Assembly: GCA_040765295.1 (NCBI GenBank)
Contig: JAXGSB010000001.1
Location: forward strand, 620,001-684,000
Direction: 5' to 3'
Length of the DNA: 64,000 nt
DNA from: Scatomorpha sp040765295
GTDB lineage: Bacteria > Bacillota > Clostridia > Oscillospirales > Oscillospiraceae
The notes beneath the pieces are model-generated. The model was not told the origin of the DNA and did no database searches. It saw nothing but the letters and a program-made list of their open reading frames with translations. The translations under genes were made by a program, and so were the position numbers. Positions 40,939 through 50,138 of the stretch are shown piece by piece (position 1 is the first letter of the stretch; every line of letters starts with the position of its first letter).

Positions 40939-42075
40939 ATGAAAATCAAGCCATTTAAAGTCGAAGAATGGATGAATGCTCATGAAAAGGGAGCAAGGTA
41001 CAATATTGCGGAAACATGTGTTGATTCCGTATCTTTGGATGAGCTGTTTGCACTGACCGGTGAAGACAAGAAACAGTTTTGGAAAGAATTCAGTAGCAAG
41101 AGATTAACTTACGGATATATCGAAGGCAATCCCTCTTTCAAAGAAGGTATCTGCAAGCTATATCGCACAATAAGGCCGGAGGAAGTTATCACAACCCACG
41201 GCGCAGCGGGAGCCAACCACCATGTGTTCTACTCTATGCTCGAACCGGGAGACCGTGTCATCAGCATTATACCGACATATCAGCAACTGTACTCCATTCC
41301 CGAAAGTTATTGCGCTGAAGTGGAGCTGCTCCATCTGAAAATGGAAAACAACTTTTTGCCCGATTTGAAGGAATTGAAAGTGCTGGCAGTTCCGGGAACA
41401 AAAATGATATGTATTAACAACCCCAACAACCCGACCGGTGCGCTGATGAGTAAAGAGATGCTGCTTCAAATTGCTCAGATTGCTCGCAGCATAGACGCTT
41501 ACGTGCTCTGCGATGAGGTCTATCGACATTTAACGCAGGAGGACGAGTGGTGTGAATCGATAGCCGATCTCTATGAAAAAGGTATCTCTGTCGGCAGCAT
41601 GTCCAAAGTGTTCTCTTTAGCCGGCCTGCGCTTAGGATGGATTGCAACGCACGACAAAGATGCGATTAGAAGCTGTTTGTCACACCGCGATTACAATCTG
41701 ATCAGCTGCGGAATGCTTGATGAAATGCTGGCAGATATTGCGCTTAGGCACAGCGATATAATTTTGGAACGCAGCAGATCTATTGTGCGAAGCAACTTGG
41801 ATATTCTTGATAGGTGGATGCGAAAAGAAGCTCGTTTACACTATAAAAAACCGCAAGCAGGCACCACGGCACTGCTGTTCTACGATTTCGATATTCCTTC
41901 TTATGAATTCTGTGAGCGTATGTATCGTGAAACGGGGGCTTTTGTGACGCCGGGCGACTGCTTTGAAGAACCGAGCAGTGTGCGAATCGGCTATGCCGGC
42001 GACACGAAAGAATTGATTGACGGACTTGATGCAATGAGCAAATTTATTGAAAAATTGGAAAAAGAGGGCTATTAA
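40939..42075 (+). CDS. PLP-dependent aminotransferase (class I/II)
   Basis: This 378-residue fold-type I aminotransferase has NNPNNPTGALMS, the CDEVYRHL aspartate, and the PLP lysine in GSMSKVFSLAGLRLGW. The C-terminal RIGYAG arginine binds the substrate carboxylate. Substrate is unknown; the opening MKIKPFKVEEWMNAHE and YNIAETCVDS mark a subgroup of small aminotransferases. AAAGGA lies 9 bp before the ATG at 40939; an ATG at 40933 is too near. Spot position next to mobile relics suggests acquisition. Confidence 0.88.
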   Translation: MKIKPFKVEEWMNAHEKGARYNIAETCVDSVSLDELFALTGEDKKQFWKEFSSKRLTYGYIEGNPSFKEGICKLYRTIRPEEVITTHGAAGANHHVFYSMLEPGDRVISIIPTYQQLYSIPESYCAEVELLHLKMENNFLPDLKELKVLAVPGTKMICINNPNNPTGALMSKEMLLQIAQIARSIDAYVLCDEVYRHLTQEDEWCESIADLYEKGISVGSMSKVFSLAGLRLGWIATHDKDAIRSCLSHRDYNLISCGMLDEMLADIALRHSDIILERSRSIVRSNLDILDRWMRKEARLHYKKPQAGTTALLFYDFDIPSYEFCERMYRETGAFVTPGDCFEEPSSVRIGYAGDTKELIDGLDAMSKFIEKLEKEGY

Positions 42076-42087
42076 AATAAGGGACAT

Positions 42088-42206
42088 ATAAAAGCGTCTC
42101 TATTCTAGCAAAGTCCGGTAGAGTACCAAGAACAAATATCTGCCACATAGAAAAACCGCAGCAGTTTCCCGCTGCGGTAAAAGTATGAGCTTTTTGAGGT
42201 GCCTCA
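42088..42206 (+). pseudogene. Relic of an IS3 orfB 3' end and element terminus
   Basis: Translated from 42088, the DNA reads KASLF-stop-QSPVEYQEQISAT-stop, against KASLGYRSPVEYREQMSAA-stop at the end of the IS3 orfB in this window. The following 37 bp (TAG AAAAACCGCAGCA... GCTGCGGTAAAAGT) match the IS3 left end with three differences, and the similarity fades through the inverted repeat to about 42206. It is a decayed remnant of an older copy of the same or a sister element. Confidence 0.75.
42151..42182 (-). terminator. Terminator of pepT, derived from the IS3 relic
   Basis: ACCGCAGC (42155-42162) pairs with GCTGCGGT (42171-42178). On the minus strand it is followed by TTTTTC, so it ends the pepT transcript. 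The hairpin is the inward-facing terminator of the decayed IS3 end. Confidence 0.6.
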
Positions 42207-42238
42207 CTGGCGCAGAGTTTGCGTTTTTATAAGTGTTT

Positions 42239-43465
42239 TTATTTGCCGCTTTCTTTTACGATTTCAACTATAACTTGGGCTGCTTTTTCCATGTCGTCCA
42301 AGGAGCAAAACTCGTATCTGCCGTGATAGTTTTCTCCTCCGGTGAAAAGATTCGGAGTTGGTATGCCCATGAAAGAAATTTTCGAGCCGTCGGTGCCGCC
42401 CCTTATAGGTACAATCTTGGGTTCAATCCCCAGATTGCTCATTGCCCTCTTCGCTAAGTCCACAGCTCTCGTGTCGTCCTTCAAAACCTCGGCCATGTTT
42501 CGATACTGGTCAAAGATATGCAGAAAGACTCTCTCCTCACCGAGTGAGGAGTTGATGCTCTCGGCAAGTTCTATCAAAAGCTGCTTCTTGCGTTCCAAGC
42601 CCTCGGAATCGAAGTCTCTTAAAATATAGGTCAGCCTGCTCTCCTCAACAGTTCCCTCCATATCGGTGAGAAGGCAAAAGCCCTCTCTTCCCTCGGTTTT
42701 TTCGGGAACCTCGTCTTCGGGTATGCCGTTTTGAAAAATGCGGGCGAGAGTCATGGAATTTATCATCTTGTCTTTCGCTCCGCCGGGATGGACACTCAAA
42801 CCCTTCAGAGAGACTTTAGCGCAAGCGGCGTTAAACGATTCATATTGCAGTTCGCCCAGCACCGAGCCGTCGAGCGTATAAGCAAAGTCTGTTGCAAAAT
42901 CCTCGGCGTCAAACTTGTCGGCGCCAATACCTATTTCTTCATCGGGTCCGAAGCCCAGCTTTATATCTCCGTGTTCAATCTCGGGGTGAGCTAGGATATA
43001 TTCGAAAGCGCTTATAATTTCCGCAATTCCGGCCTTGTCGTCAGCGCCGAGAAGAGTAAGGCCGTTTGTCGTTATGAGTGTGTGTCCGATATAGTTTTTA
43101 AGATTGGGAAAATCTGCGGGAGAAAGAATAATATTCTCCTCCTCGTTCAAACAAATTTCAGATCCGTCGTAGTTTTCGTGCACCTGCGGCTGAATGTTGC
43201 GTGATTCAAAGTCGGCTGTGTCCACGTGTGCGATAAAGCCTATAGAAGGCAGAGTTCTCGAGCTGTTAGAGGGGAGCTTTGCAGTGAGATAGTAAGAGTT
43301 TTTATCGATTTTAACCTCGCTTAAGCCGAGCTGCCTGAGCTCCTCGCTCAGCATCTCAATAAAGTCCGCCTGACTTTTTGTTGAAGGCGTGGTCTTGGAA
43401 TTTTCATCCGAGCGAGTGTCTATTTTGGCATATCTTATGAATCTTTCTTTTATTTTTTCTTTCAT
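42239..43465 (-). CDS. pepT: Peptidase T (tripeptidase)
   Basis: This 408-residue M20 metallopeptidase cuts the N-terminal residue from tripeptides in the cytoplasm. Zinc-site motifs are HVDTADF near residue 80, LGADDKAGIAEI near 140 and GPDEEIG near 175, with the final GGTDGS and NLFTGGENYHG. Length and motifs are normal. It is a single-gene unit, convergent with the aminotransferase, with AGGAGAAACAGC before the ATG. Confidence 0.95.
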   Translation of the reverse strand: MKEKIKERFIRYAKIDTRSDENSKTTPSTKSQADFIEMLSEELRQLGLSEVKIDKNSYYLTAKLPSNSSRTLPSIGFIAHVDTADFESRNIQPQVHENYDGSEICLNEEENIILSPADFPNLKNYIGHTLITTNGLTLLGADDKAGIAEIISAFEYILAHPEIEHGDIKLGFGPDEEIGIGADKFDAEDFATDFAYTLDGSVLGELQYESFNAACAKVSLKGLSVHPGGAKDKMINSMTLARIFQNGIPEDEVPEKTEGREGFCLLTDMEGTVEESRLTYILRDFDSEGLERKKQLLIELAESINSSLGEERVFLHIFDQYRNMAEVLKDDTRAVDLAKRAMSNLGIEPKIVPIRGGTDGSKISFMGIPTPNLFTGGENYHGRYEFCSLDDMEKAAQVIVEIVKESGK

Positions 43466-43897
43466 GCTGTTTCTCCTGTCATATCAATGGGTTATAGGCC
43501 AACTTTATCACGACTCCGACGGCGTTTTCAAGAGAACAGAGGTTCGAGGAGCGTATTTTATTAAAAACTCCGATTGCTCGAACCGTGAGAGCTGCCGTTA
43601 AATTGAGAAAAAAGAGAGATTTTAAAAGATGCGAAAGAAGCATTGTTTTATATTATGGCCCATTGAAAAGGGGAAGAAAAGTGATATAATAAGCAAATTC
43701 AAAGCGCAGTAAAGTGATGAATACGGAAGACAAAGATTCTTGCAAAACCATTTTAAGCGGAGATAATAAGCTCACAGCACATTCCCGAGGCTTAAGGGCT
43801 GAGAATTTACCGCAGATATCAGACTAAAATTAATGGCAAACAACCGAAAATTATGTCAAAACTGCTTTTGCAGTCTAAAAATGAAAGGAGATTTTCA
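43466..43897. other. Intergenic region with promoter
   Basis: The 432 bp hold no gene. TTGAAA (43663-43668), a 16-bp spacer and TGA-TATAAT (43682-43690) form a clear plus-strand promoter about 210 bp before the PEBP gene, leaving a long untranslated leader of unknown role. Confidence 0.55.
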
Positions 43898-44530
43898 ATG
43901 AAGCGCAGTATTATTTCAATCATGCTCATAATTATTCTGCTGCTGACCTTATCAGCATGCTCCAAAGCTGGAAGTGCTGAAAAGCCGGCTGAAGCCGCTG
44001 CGGAAACGCCTACAGAAGCTCCGGCTCCCGAACCGACGGTGGAAGCTGCCCCAATGCCGGATATGGCAGTCAGCAGTGAAGGCATTGTCGATGGCGCAAT
44101 GGGAATTAAGTATGGCGCAAAGAACGAGGAATTTGCCGGCGGAAAGATTCCAACCCTCTCCTTACCCTTGAAAGTGGAGTATATACCGGAAGGCACAGTT
44201 TCACTTGCCGTTGTCATGATCGACCCCGATGGAGGAAATTGGGTGCACTGGCTGGTTGCCAATATTCCGGTGGATGGAACAGTTGTTGAAATTCCCGAAA
44301 ACGCCAGCCTTGATTGGCCTGAGAACATTGTACAAGGGAGGAATGACTTTGGTTTCTTGGGTTACGGCGGACCCACACCCCCATCCGGAGTTCACACCTA
44401 TGTCACCACCGTGTATGCGCTTTCGGCTATGCTCGAGCTTGAATCCGGGTTTAAACTACCCGCTATAAAGCAAGCAATGGAAGGTATAATACTGGCCGAA
44501 GCGCAGATTCCCGGCAGCTATGCGCGCTAG
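43898..44530 (+). CDS. YbhB/YbcL (PEBP) family lipoprotein
   Basis: This 210-residue lipoprotein (lipobox LSAC, Cys22) has a Pro/Glu/Ala linker, then a Raf-kinase-inhibitor-like PEBP domain: MIDPDGGNWVHWLVANIP and YGGPTPPSGVHTYV are the ligand-site motifs. Bacterial members bind small anions or lipids; function is unknown. The ATG at 43898 follows AAAGGAG. A terminator follows. Confidence 0.9.
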   Translation: MKRSIISIMLIIILLLTLSACSKAGSAEKPAEAAAETPTEAPAPEPTVEAAPMPDMAVSSEGIVDGAMGIKYGAKNEEFAGGKIPTLSLPLKVEYIPEGTVSLAVVMIDPDGGNWVHWLVANIPVDGTVVEIPENASLDWPENIVQGRNDFGFLGYGGPTPPSGVHTYVTTVYALSAMLELESGFKLPAIKQAMEGIILAEAQIPGSYAR

Positions 44531-44574
44531 CCGCAGCAGGGAGAGCAGCTTATCCGTTTAACTCAAGATTGCTC

Positions 44575-44612
44575 GGCACTCGGACGAATGTACTTCGGTC
44601 GGGTGCCTTTTA
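44575..44612 (+). terminator. Terminator of the PEBP gene
   Basis: GGCACTCGG pairs with the TCGGGTGCC side around a TGTA loop region, then TTTTAATT. Confidence 0.65.
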
Positions 44613-44718
44613 ATTATTTAGGGTAATTTTGTGAATGTTCTAGGTACAGAGGAGTGATTCCACCTAGTTCGCTGAAAAAGTCTGACCCATTTGATTTTTT
44701 TCTATTAATTAATAATAA

Positions 44719-44746
44719 TTGATTAGAGTAAAAAAAATGATATAAT
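44719..44746 (+). promoter_or_regulatory. recJ operon promoter
   Basis: TTGATT (44719-44724), 16-bp spacer, TGA-TATAAT (44738-44746), 32 bp before the recJ start. Confidence 0.65.
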
Positions 44747-44778
44747 AATCGAAAACATATATAGAGTGACAGTATTAG

Positions 44779-46803
44779 ATGAAGTATGAAGTTTGGAAGA
44801 TAAACAAAAAAAAGACCGAGATACCTGAGAGCCTGCTAAAAGCGGGCTATACAAAACTGTCGGCCGCAGTACTGGCGGCTAAGGGGATAAGAACGCCGGA
44901 AAAGGCCGGAACTTTTCTGTGCAGCGGCGCCGAAATGCTTACCGACCCCATGCAAATGCCCGGGATGGCGGCGGCGGTAGGACGAATAAAAAAGGCAATT
45001 GAGGAGGGCGAGAAGATAGCCGTCTATGGAGATTACGATGTAGACGGAATAAGCTCGACAGCTCTTTTGTTTCGCTATTTTCGTTCTGTAGGAGCAGACT
45101 GCATTGCTCATATACCCGATAGATTGGAGGAGGGCTACGGGCTCAACAGCTCTGCGCTTTTCGACCTCCACAACAGCGGGGTCTCTCTTGTAATAACTGT
45201 AGACTGCGGCATAACCGCCATTGAAGAGGTAGACTACGCAAACAGCCTGGGGCTGGATATTATAATAACGGATCATCACGAGTGTGTCGAAACAGCGCTC
45301 CCTTCAGCAGTAGCGATTGTTAATCCCAAACTGCCGGGGAATCCTGAGGAGCTGGATATTCTTGCCGGGGTAGGCGTAGCTTTTAAGCTCGTATCTGCGC
45401 TTTCGGGAGATGCCGAAGAGATGCTTAAGTCTTATGCAGATCTGATTGCTTTAGGCACAATAGCGGATGTAATGCCGCTGGTAGGCGAGAACAAGTATAT
45501 ATCGAAACGCGGGCTTAAAATGCTTGAAAAATCCCCGAATCTCGGAATAAACAGACTCATAGCAAAGACTGCGCCAAATAAGGCGATAAGCTCAATGCTT
45601 GTGGGCTACAGTATAGGGCCGAGGATAAATGCTGCGGGCAGGCTTGGCAGAGCCGATTTGGCCCTCGAGCTTTTTGTAAGTGAAAATCCGCAAAGAGCGG
45701 AAGAACTTGTGGATTTGCTTGAGGAGATGAACCTTGAAAGACAGGAGATAGAGAAAGATATTTTAGATGATATAGATTCAAGTCTGGATCTAAAGAAAAT
45801 CAAGCTGCCACTTGTTCTTCACAGTGAAGACTGGCATCAGGGCATAGTCGGCATAACCGCCGCCAAACTTGCGGATAGGCACGCAGTGCCATGTATCATT
45901 ATCTGCTTTGAAGGAGACTTGGGAAAGGGTTCCTGCCGCAGTTTCGGCGGCTACAATATTTACGAGGGTCTGAGCTATGCAAAGGAATATCTTGAGGGAT
46001 TCGGAGGCCATGCCTTTGCGGCAGGTATCAGCATAAAGAGAGAGAATATTGAGCCTTTCAAGAAAAAACTGAGTGAGCACTACCTGAGCGCACCTAAGAC
46101 AGCTAAGGCAACAATAAGCGCCGACCTGATAGTCGACGATCCGGAACTCTTAAGCTATGAGTCGGTTGCCTCTCTCGAAGACTTCGAACCGTGGGGCAGC
46201 GGAAACGAAAAGCCTATACTATATTTGCCAAGAGCAAAGCTGAGAAAGCTGAGCAGCATAGGCGGCGGAAGACACTGCAAGCTGATTTTGGAAAAAGGCA
46301 ACAAAAAGTTCTCATGCGTTATGTTTTCGGCCAAGGCCGCAGAACTGGGTGTTAGAGAAGGTGAGCTTTGCGACACGGTAATGAGCCCGCAGATAAATGA
46401 GTATCTGGGACGAAAACAGGTTCAGCTCAATATAGCCGATATCAGAAGATCATGTGAGAGAGAGTTTTTCCGCGATGTTTTATCAGGTGATTTTATTTCC
46501 GATTGGGATGCAAGCGAAGTTTGTCCCGAGAGGCAGGATTTTGTCAGTATGTGGCGCTACATAACAAAAGCTGGGGGAAGTGTCGAGGCAAAACTTAATG
46601 AGCTGGACAAGGAGAGCTTTGGTGTTAAAAAAATGGGAACGGCCGCCTTTTGCCTCAAGGTACTTAAGGATTCCGAGCTTCTCGAGATGAAGCACGATGA
46701 AGAGAAGATAGAAATCAACTTGAAAGATTTCGAAGAAAAGGTTGATTTAATGAGCCATCCCATGCTCTCAAGGTCCATCGGCCTCAGAGCCAGGCTCTTG
46801 TAA
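44779..46803 (+). CDS. recJ: Single-stranded-DNA-specific exonuclease RecJ
   Basis: A 674-residue DHH-family 5'-3' exonuclease. The DHH domain shows YGDYDVDGISSTAL near residue 80 and ITDHHE near 160; the DHHA1 domain shows GGHAFAAGIS near 410; an OB fold follows (about 450-560). The C-terminal 100 residues are a less conserved helical part. It works in recombination and base-excision repair. It leads an operon with the (p)ppGpp synthetase gene. Confidence 0.95.
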   Translation: MKYEVWKINKKKTEIPESLLKAGYTKLSAAVLAAKGIRTPEKAGTFLCSGAEMLTDPMQMPGMAAAVGRIKKAIEEGEKIAVYGDYDVDGISSTALLFRYFRSVGADCIAHIPDRLEEGYGLNSSALFDLHNSGVSLVITVDCGITAIEEVDYANSLGLDIIITDHHECVETALPSAVAIVNPKLPGNPEELDILAGVGVAFKLVSALSGDAEEMLKSYADLIALGTIADVMPLVGENKYISKRGLKMLEKSPNLGINRLIAKTAPNKAISSMLVGYSIGPRINAAGRLGRADLALELFVSENPQRAEELVDLLEEMNLERQEIEKDILDDIDSSLDLKKIKLPLVLHSEDWHQGIVGITAAKLADRHAVPCIIICFEGDLGKGSCRSFGGYNIYEGLSYAKEYLEGFGGHAFAAGISIKRENIEPFKKKLSEHYLSAPKTAKATISADLIVDDPELLSYESVASLEDFEPWGSGNEKPILYLPRAKLRKLSSIGGGRHCKLILEKGNKKFSCVMFSAKAAELGVREGELCDTVMSPQINEYLGRKQVQLNIADIRRSCEREFFRDVLSGDFISDWDASEVCPERQDFVSMWRYITKAGGSVEAKLNELDKESFGVKKMGTAAFCLKVLKDSELLEMKHDEEKIEINLKDFEEKVDLMSHPMLSRSIGLRARLL

Positions 46804-46817
46804 TAGAGGGTGAGTGT

Positions 46818-49043
46818 ATGGAAAACGAGATAATAAATGATTCAAGTATTTTAGATCCGGAAAAAATGTACGAAGAACTCGTGCAGGCCGTCTTGGAGGG
46901 CAGCATCAAGATGGATCTCGGACGGGTACGCTCTGCCTATGAATTTTCTGCCGAAAAGCATAAAAACCAAAAGAGGCGTGACGGGTCACCCTATGTCACA
47001 CACAGCATAGCGACAGCTAAAATCATAGTCGGACTCGGCTTGGATGAAGACTCGGTAGTTGCGGCATTGCTGCACGATGTTCTTGAAGATACCAGTACAA
47101 GCTATGATGAAGTGAAAAAGCTCTTCGGCGTTTTAGTTGCCGACATAGTGGATGGGGTAACAAAACTCACCAGGGTTCAATACACCAGCCAGGAGGATGA
47201 GCAGTCGGAAAACCTTCGCAAGATGCTCATAGCTATGGCCAAGGACATAAGAGTAATACTCATCAAAATGTCCGACAGGCTCCACAATATGCGCACAATG
47301 GACTATCAAAGCCCTGAAAAGCAGCTGAAAAAGAGCGCGGAGACCATGGAGATCTATGCACCCATAGCGCACCGCCTGGGAATGCAGAGGATAAAATGGG
47401 AGCTTGAAGACAGAGCCCTCTACTATCTCGACAGGACAGGCTACAACGAAATAATGCAAAGTCTCTCCGACAAAATGGATATATTAAAAGAGTTCATGAG
47501 CAGGATAGAGTCGCAGATAGAAGGCCGTATACGCAAAGAAGAAATAAACGCCAATGTCTATGGCAGAATAAAGCATATATACAGTATCTACAGGAAGATG
47601 TACTCTCAAAGGCTCGATCTAAACAACATCTATGATCTCTGCGCTTTTAGGGTTGTGGTTAACGACATATCCGACTGCTACAACTCTTTGGGTCTTATCC
47701 ATGATATGTTTAAGCCGATGCCGAGAAGATTCAAGGATTATATTTCCACCCCGAAACCCAACGGCTACCAAAGTCTGCACACCACGGTTATAGGCACAGA
47801 AGGCATACCCTTTGAGGTTCAGATAAGGACTTGGGATATGCACCGCACAGCCGAGTATGGAGTTGCGGCACACTGGAAATACAAGACCGGAGCGGAAGAG
47901 GCGAAGCCCGGAGACGAGGAAAAGTTTGCTTGGATAAGAAGGCTTCTCGAAGCCCAGCAGGAGTCCGACGCGCAGGAATTTGTGCACGAGCTCAAAATAG
48001 ATCTTTTTTCAGATGAAGTTTTCGTATTCACGCCCAAGGGCGATGTTATAAACTTGCCGGCAGGCTCAACGCCGATTGATTTTGCATACGCGATACACTC
48101 AGATATAGGCAATTCCATGGTGGGGGCCAAAGTAAACCGCAGAATAGTCAACTTCGACCATATCCTCGAAAACGGAGATATAGTCGAAATAAGAACATCC
48201 AAGTCTTCCTCCGGACCCAGCCGCGACTGGCTCAAAATAGCTAGGAGCTCGGGAGCCAGAACTAAAATAAAGCAGTGGTTCAAGCGCGAAAAGCGCGATG
48301 AAAATATAGCCAGAGGCAAGGCAATGCTCGAGGCCGAGCTTGCCGCCAAAAACATAGCGCCTGCCGATTGGATGAATGAGGAAATGCTGCCCAACATCCT
48401 AAAGCGGCTTTCAATCTCCGATTTAAACGATATATATGCTGCAATAGGATATGGGGGGCAGACTGCGCTCAGAACGGCTAACAGAATCAAAGATGAAGTG
48501 GCGCGCTTTGAAAAGCACGAAAAGAAAACCGTGCTCGATAAGATAAGCGAGCAGGCGGAAAGACGATCCAAGAGAGAAACAAAGCCTCAGCAAGAGGTTT
48601 TAATTGAAGGGCTCGACAATTGCCTCATCAAATTCTCAAAATGTTGCACACCCGTGCCGGGAGACGAGATAGTCGGCTTCATAACCAGAGGCCAAGGCGT
48701 ATCGCTGCATAGAACAGATTGTCGAAACTACTTAAAGCAGCGCATTTCATCTCTCGACGGCGGCAGATGGATAGAGGCGGAGTGGGCGGAAAACAACAAA
48801 GACTACTATCAAACAACACTTCGCATTCTTGCGAAAGAGCGCTCCGGACTTGTTATGGACATAGCCACGGTCCTAAATTCTCTCAATGCCAAGGTGAGAA
48901 GCCTCAACGCAAGGGATGTGGGCAATGGAAATTCTACCGCCAATATAATTTTAGAGGTAAAAGATGTAAAGGAGCTAAGAAAAATTATGGACAAACTTTC
49001 GGCAATAAAAGACATAGTGGAAGTTCAGAGGGCAGGAGCATGA
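46818..49043 (+). CDS. relA: Bifunctional (p)ppGpp synthetase/hydrolase (Rsh)
   Basis: This 741-residue protein has all the usual domains. An HD hydrolase domain (YVTHSIATAKI and LLHDVLEDT, residues about 50-110) has intact metal ligands. A synthetase domain follows (RFKDYISTPKPNGYQSLHTTVIG near 310-335), then TGS (about 395-455), a ZFD/RIS region with CCTPVPGDEIVGF, and ACT at the C-terminus. It should both make and destroy the alarmone. GAGGGTGAG precedes the ATG. The stop overlaps dtd (ATGA). Confidence 0.95.
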   Translation: MENEIINDSSILDPEKMYEELVQAVLEGSIKMDLGRVRSAYEFSAEKHKNQKRRDGSPYVTHSIATAKIIVGLGLDEDSVVAALLHDVLEDTSTSYDEVKKLFGVLVADIVDGVTKLTRVQYTSQEDEQSENLRKMLIAMAKDIRVILIKMSDRLHNMRTMDYQSPEKQLKKSAETMEIYAPIAHRLGMQRIKWELEDRALYYLDRTGYNEIMQSLSDKMDILKEFMSRIESQIEGRIRKEEINANVYGRIKHIYSIYRKMYSQRLDLNNIYDLCAFRVVVNDISDCYNSLGLIHDMFKPMPRRFKDYISTPKPNGYQSLHTTVIGTEGIPFEVQIRTWDMHRTAEYGVAAHWKYKTGAEEAKPGDEEKFAWIRRLLEAQQESDAQEFVHELKIDLFSDEVFVFTPKGDVINLPAGSTPIDFAYAIHSDIGNSMVGAKVNRRIVNFDHILENGDIVEIRTSKSSSGPSRDWLKIARSSGARTKIKQWFKREKRDENIARGKAMLEAELAAKNIAPADWMNEEMLPNILKRLSISDLNDIYAAIGYGGQTALRTANRIKDEVARFEKHEKKTVLDKISEQAERRSKRETKPQQEVLIEGLDNCLIKFSKCCTPVPGDEIVGFITRGQGVSLHRTDCRNYLKQRISSLDGGRWIEAEWAENNKDYYQTTLRILAKERSGLVMDIATVLNSLNAKVRSLNARDVGNGNSTANIILEVKDVKELRKIMDKLSAIKDIVEVQRAGA

Positions 49044-49483
49044 GGGCTGTACTTACAAGGGTAAAAGAGGCCTCGGTAAGGGTAGAAGGGGAGCTTGTAT
49101 CCGAAATAGGGCAAGGCTTTTTGGTGCTTTTGGGTGTGTCTAAAGACGACGGCGAGGCGGAGCTCCGTTATATTGCAGACAGAATCAGCGGTATCAGAAT
49201 TTTTTCCGACTCGGAGGGCAAGATGAACCTTGCGCCCAAGGCGGTAAATGCCGAGATACTTCTTGTCAGCCAGTTCACGCTCTATGCCGATATCAGCAAG
49301 CGCAGGCCGGGCTTCACGGCAGCCGCCGGAGGCGAAATGGCCGAGAGGCTCTACGAGGAGCTTGCCTCGGCTCTGAGAGCCGAGGGCTTTACAGTTAAAA
49401 CAGGGGTTTTCGGGGCTATGATGGAGGTATGCTCCATAAACGACGGTCCCGTCACAATAATAATCGACAGTGAAAATAGATAG
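49040..49483 (+). CDS. dtd: D-aminoacyl-tRNA deacylase
   Basis: This 147-residue proofreading enzyme removes D-amino acids (and glycine from tRNA-Ala). Both signature motifs are present: SQFTLYADISKRRPGF and NDGPVTI. The ATG at 49040 overlaps the rsh stop. The order rsh-dtd is standard in Firmicutes. Confidence 0.94.
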   Translation: MRAVLTRVKEASVRVEGELVSEIGQGFLVLLGVSKDDGEAELRYIADRISGIRIFSDSEGKMNLAPKAVNAEILLVSQFTLYADISKRRPGFTAAAGGEMAERLYEELASALRAEGFTVKTGVFGAMMEVCSINDGPVTIIIDSENR

Positions 49484-49495
49484 GAGCAAGAGAAT

Positions 49496-50104
49496 ATGAA
49501 ATTTAAAACATTTGTTTTAGGACAATTTCAGACAAACTGCTACATGATTTGGGATGAGAACAAAAACTGCGTGCTCATAGATCCTGCGGCAGAAGCCAAC
49601 AATCTCATAAATTACATCAATAAAAATGAGCTCAAGCTTGCCGCAATACTGCTTACACACTCTCACTTCGACCATACCGGCGCAGTGAAGAAGCTGAGAG
49701 CGTCATTCGGCGTTCCGGTTTATATCCATCGCGAGGAGATAGAAAACAAAGATATGGCAGGGTTTGCAAGCCTTACGAAGGAAGAAGGACTCACATATCT
49801 GGAGGGTGATGAAGAGCTCAGATTTGGGGATATTGTCATAAAGGTCATGTGGACACCGGGACACACTCCGGGCGGAGTCTGTTTTATAGCCGAGGACTGC
49901 ATTTTTGCGGGCGACACGCTTTTTATGGGTTCCTGCGGCAGAGTGGATTTTCCGGGAGGCAGCTTTACTAAAATATTGGAATCCCTCAAGAAGCTTGCCG
50001 AGATGGAAGGCAATTACAGGGTGTATCCGGGACACGGACCCGAAACTACATTGGCGGAGGAGCGCCGCAGCAACCCCTATATGAGACGAGCCATGATGAT
50101 GTGA
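49496..50104 (+). CDS. Glyoxalase II-like MBL-fold hydrolase
   Basis: This 202-residue metallo-beta-lactamase-fold protein has the zinc motif THSHFDH at about residue 56, then TPGHTPGG, the metal-bridging FAGDTLF and the last histidine in VYPGHGPET. It resembles the short glyoxalase II-type (YcbL/PA1813-like) thioesterases that follow dtd in clostridia. The natural substrate is unproven. AGGAGCAAG lies before the ATG. Confidence 0.9.
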   Translation: MKFKTFVLGQFQTNCYMIWDENKNCVLIDPAAEANNLINYINKNELKLAAILLTHSHFDHTGAVKKLRASFGVPVYIHREEIENKDMAGFASLTKEEGLTYLEGDEELRFGDIVIKVMWTPGHTPGGVCFIAEDCIFAGDTLFMGSCGRVDFPGGSFTKILESLKKLAEMEGNYRVYPGHGPETTLAEERRSNPYMRRAMMM

Positions 50105-50138
50105 GCATATAGCTGATATCTTAGAAAGCGAGAGAAGC

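Noticed and set aside
48719..49039. N-terminal extension of the dtd frame inside rsh
   Set aside because: It is the shadow of the rsh ACT region in another frame; Dtd proteins are about 147 residues and start MRAVLTRV.
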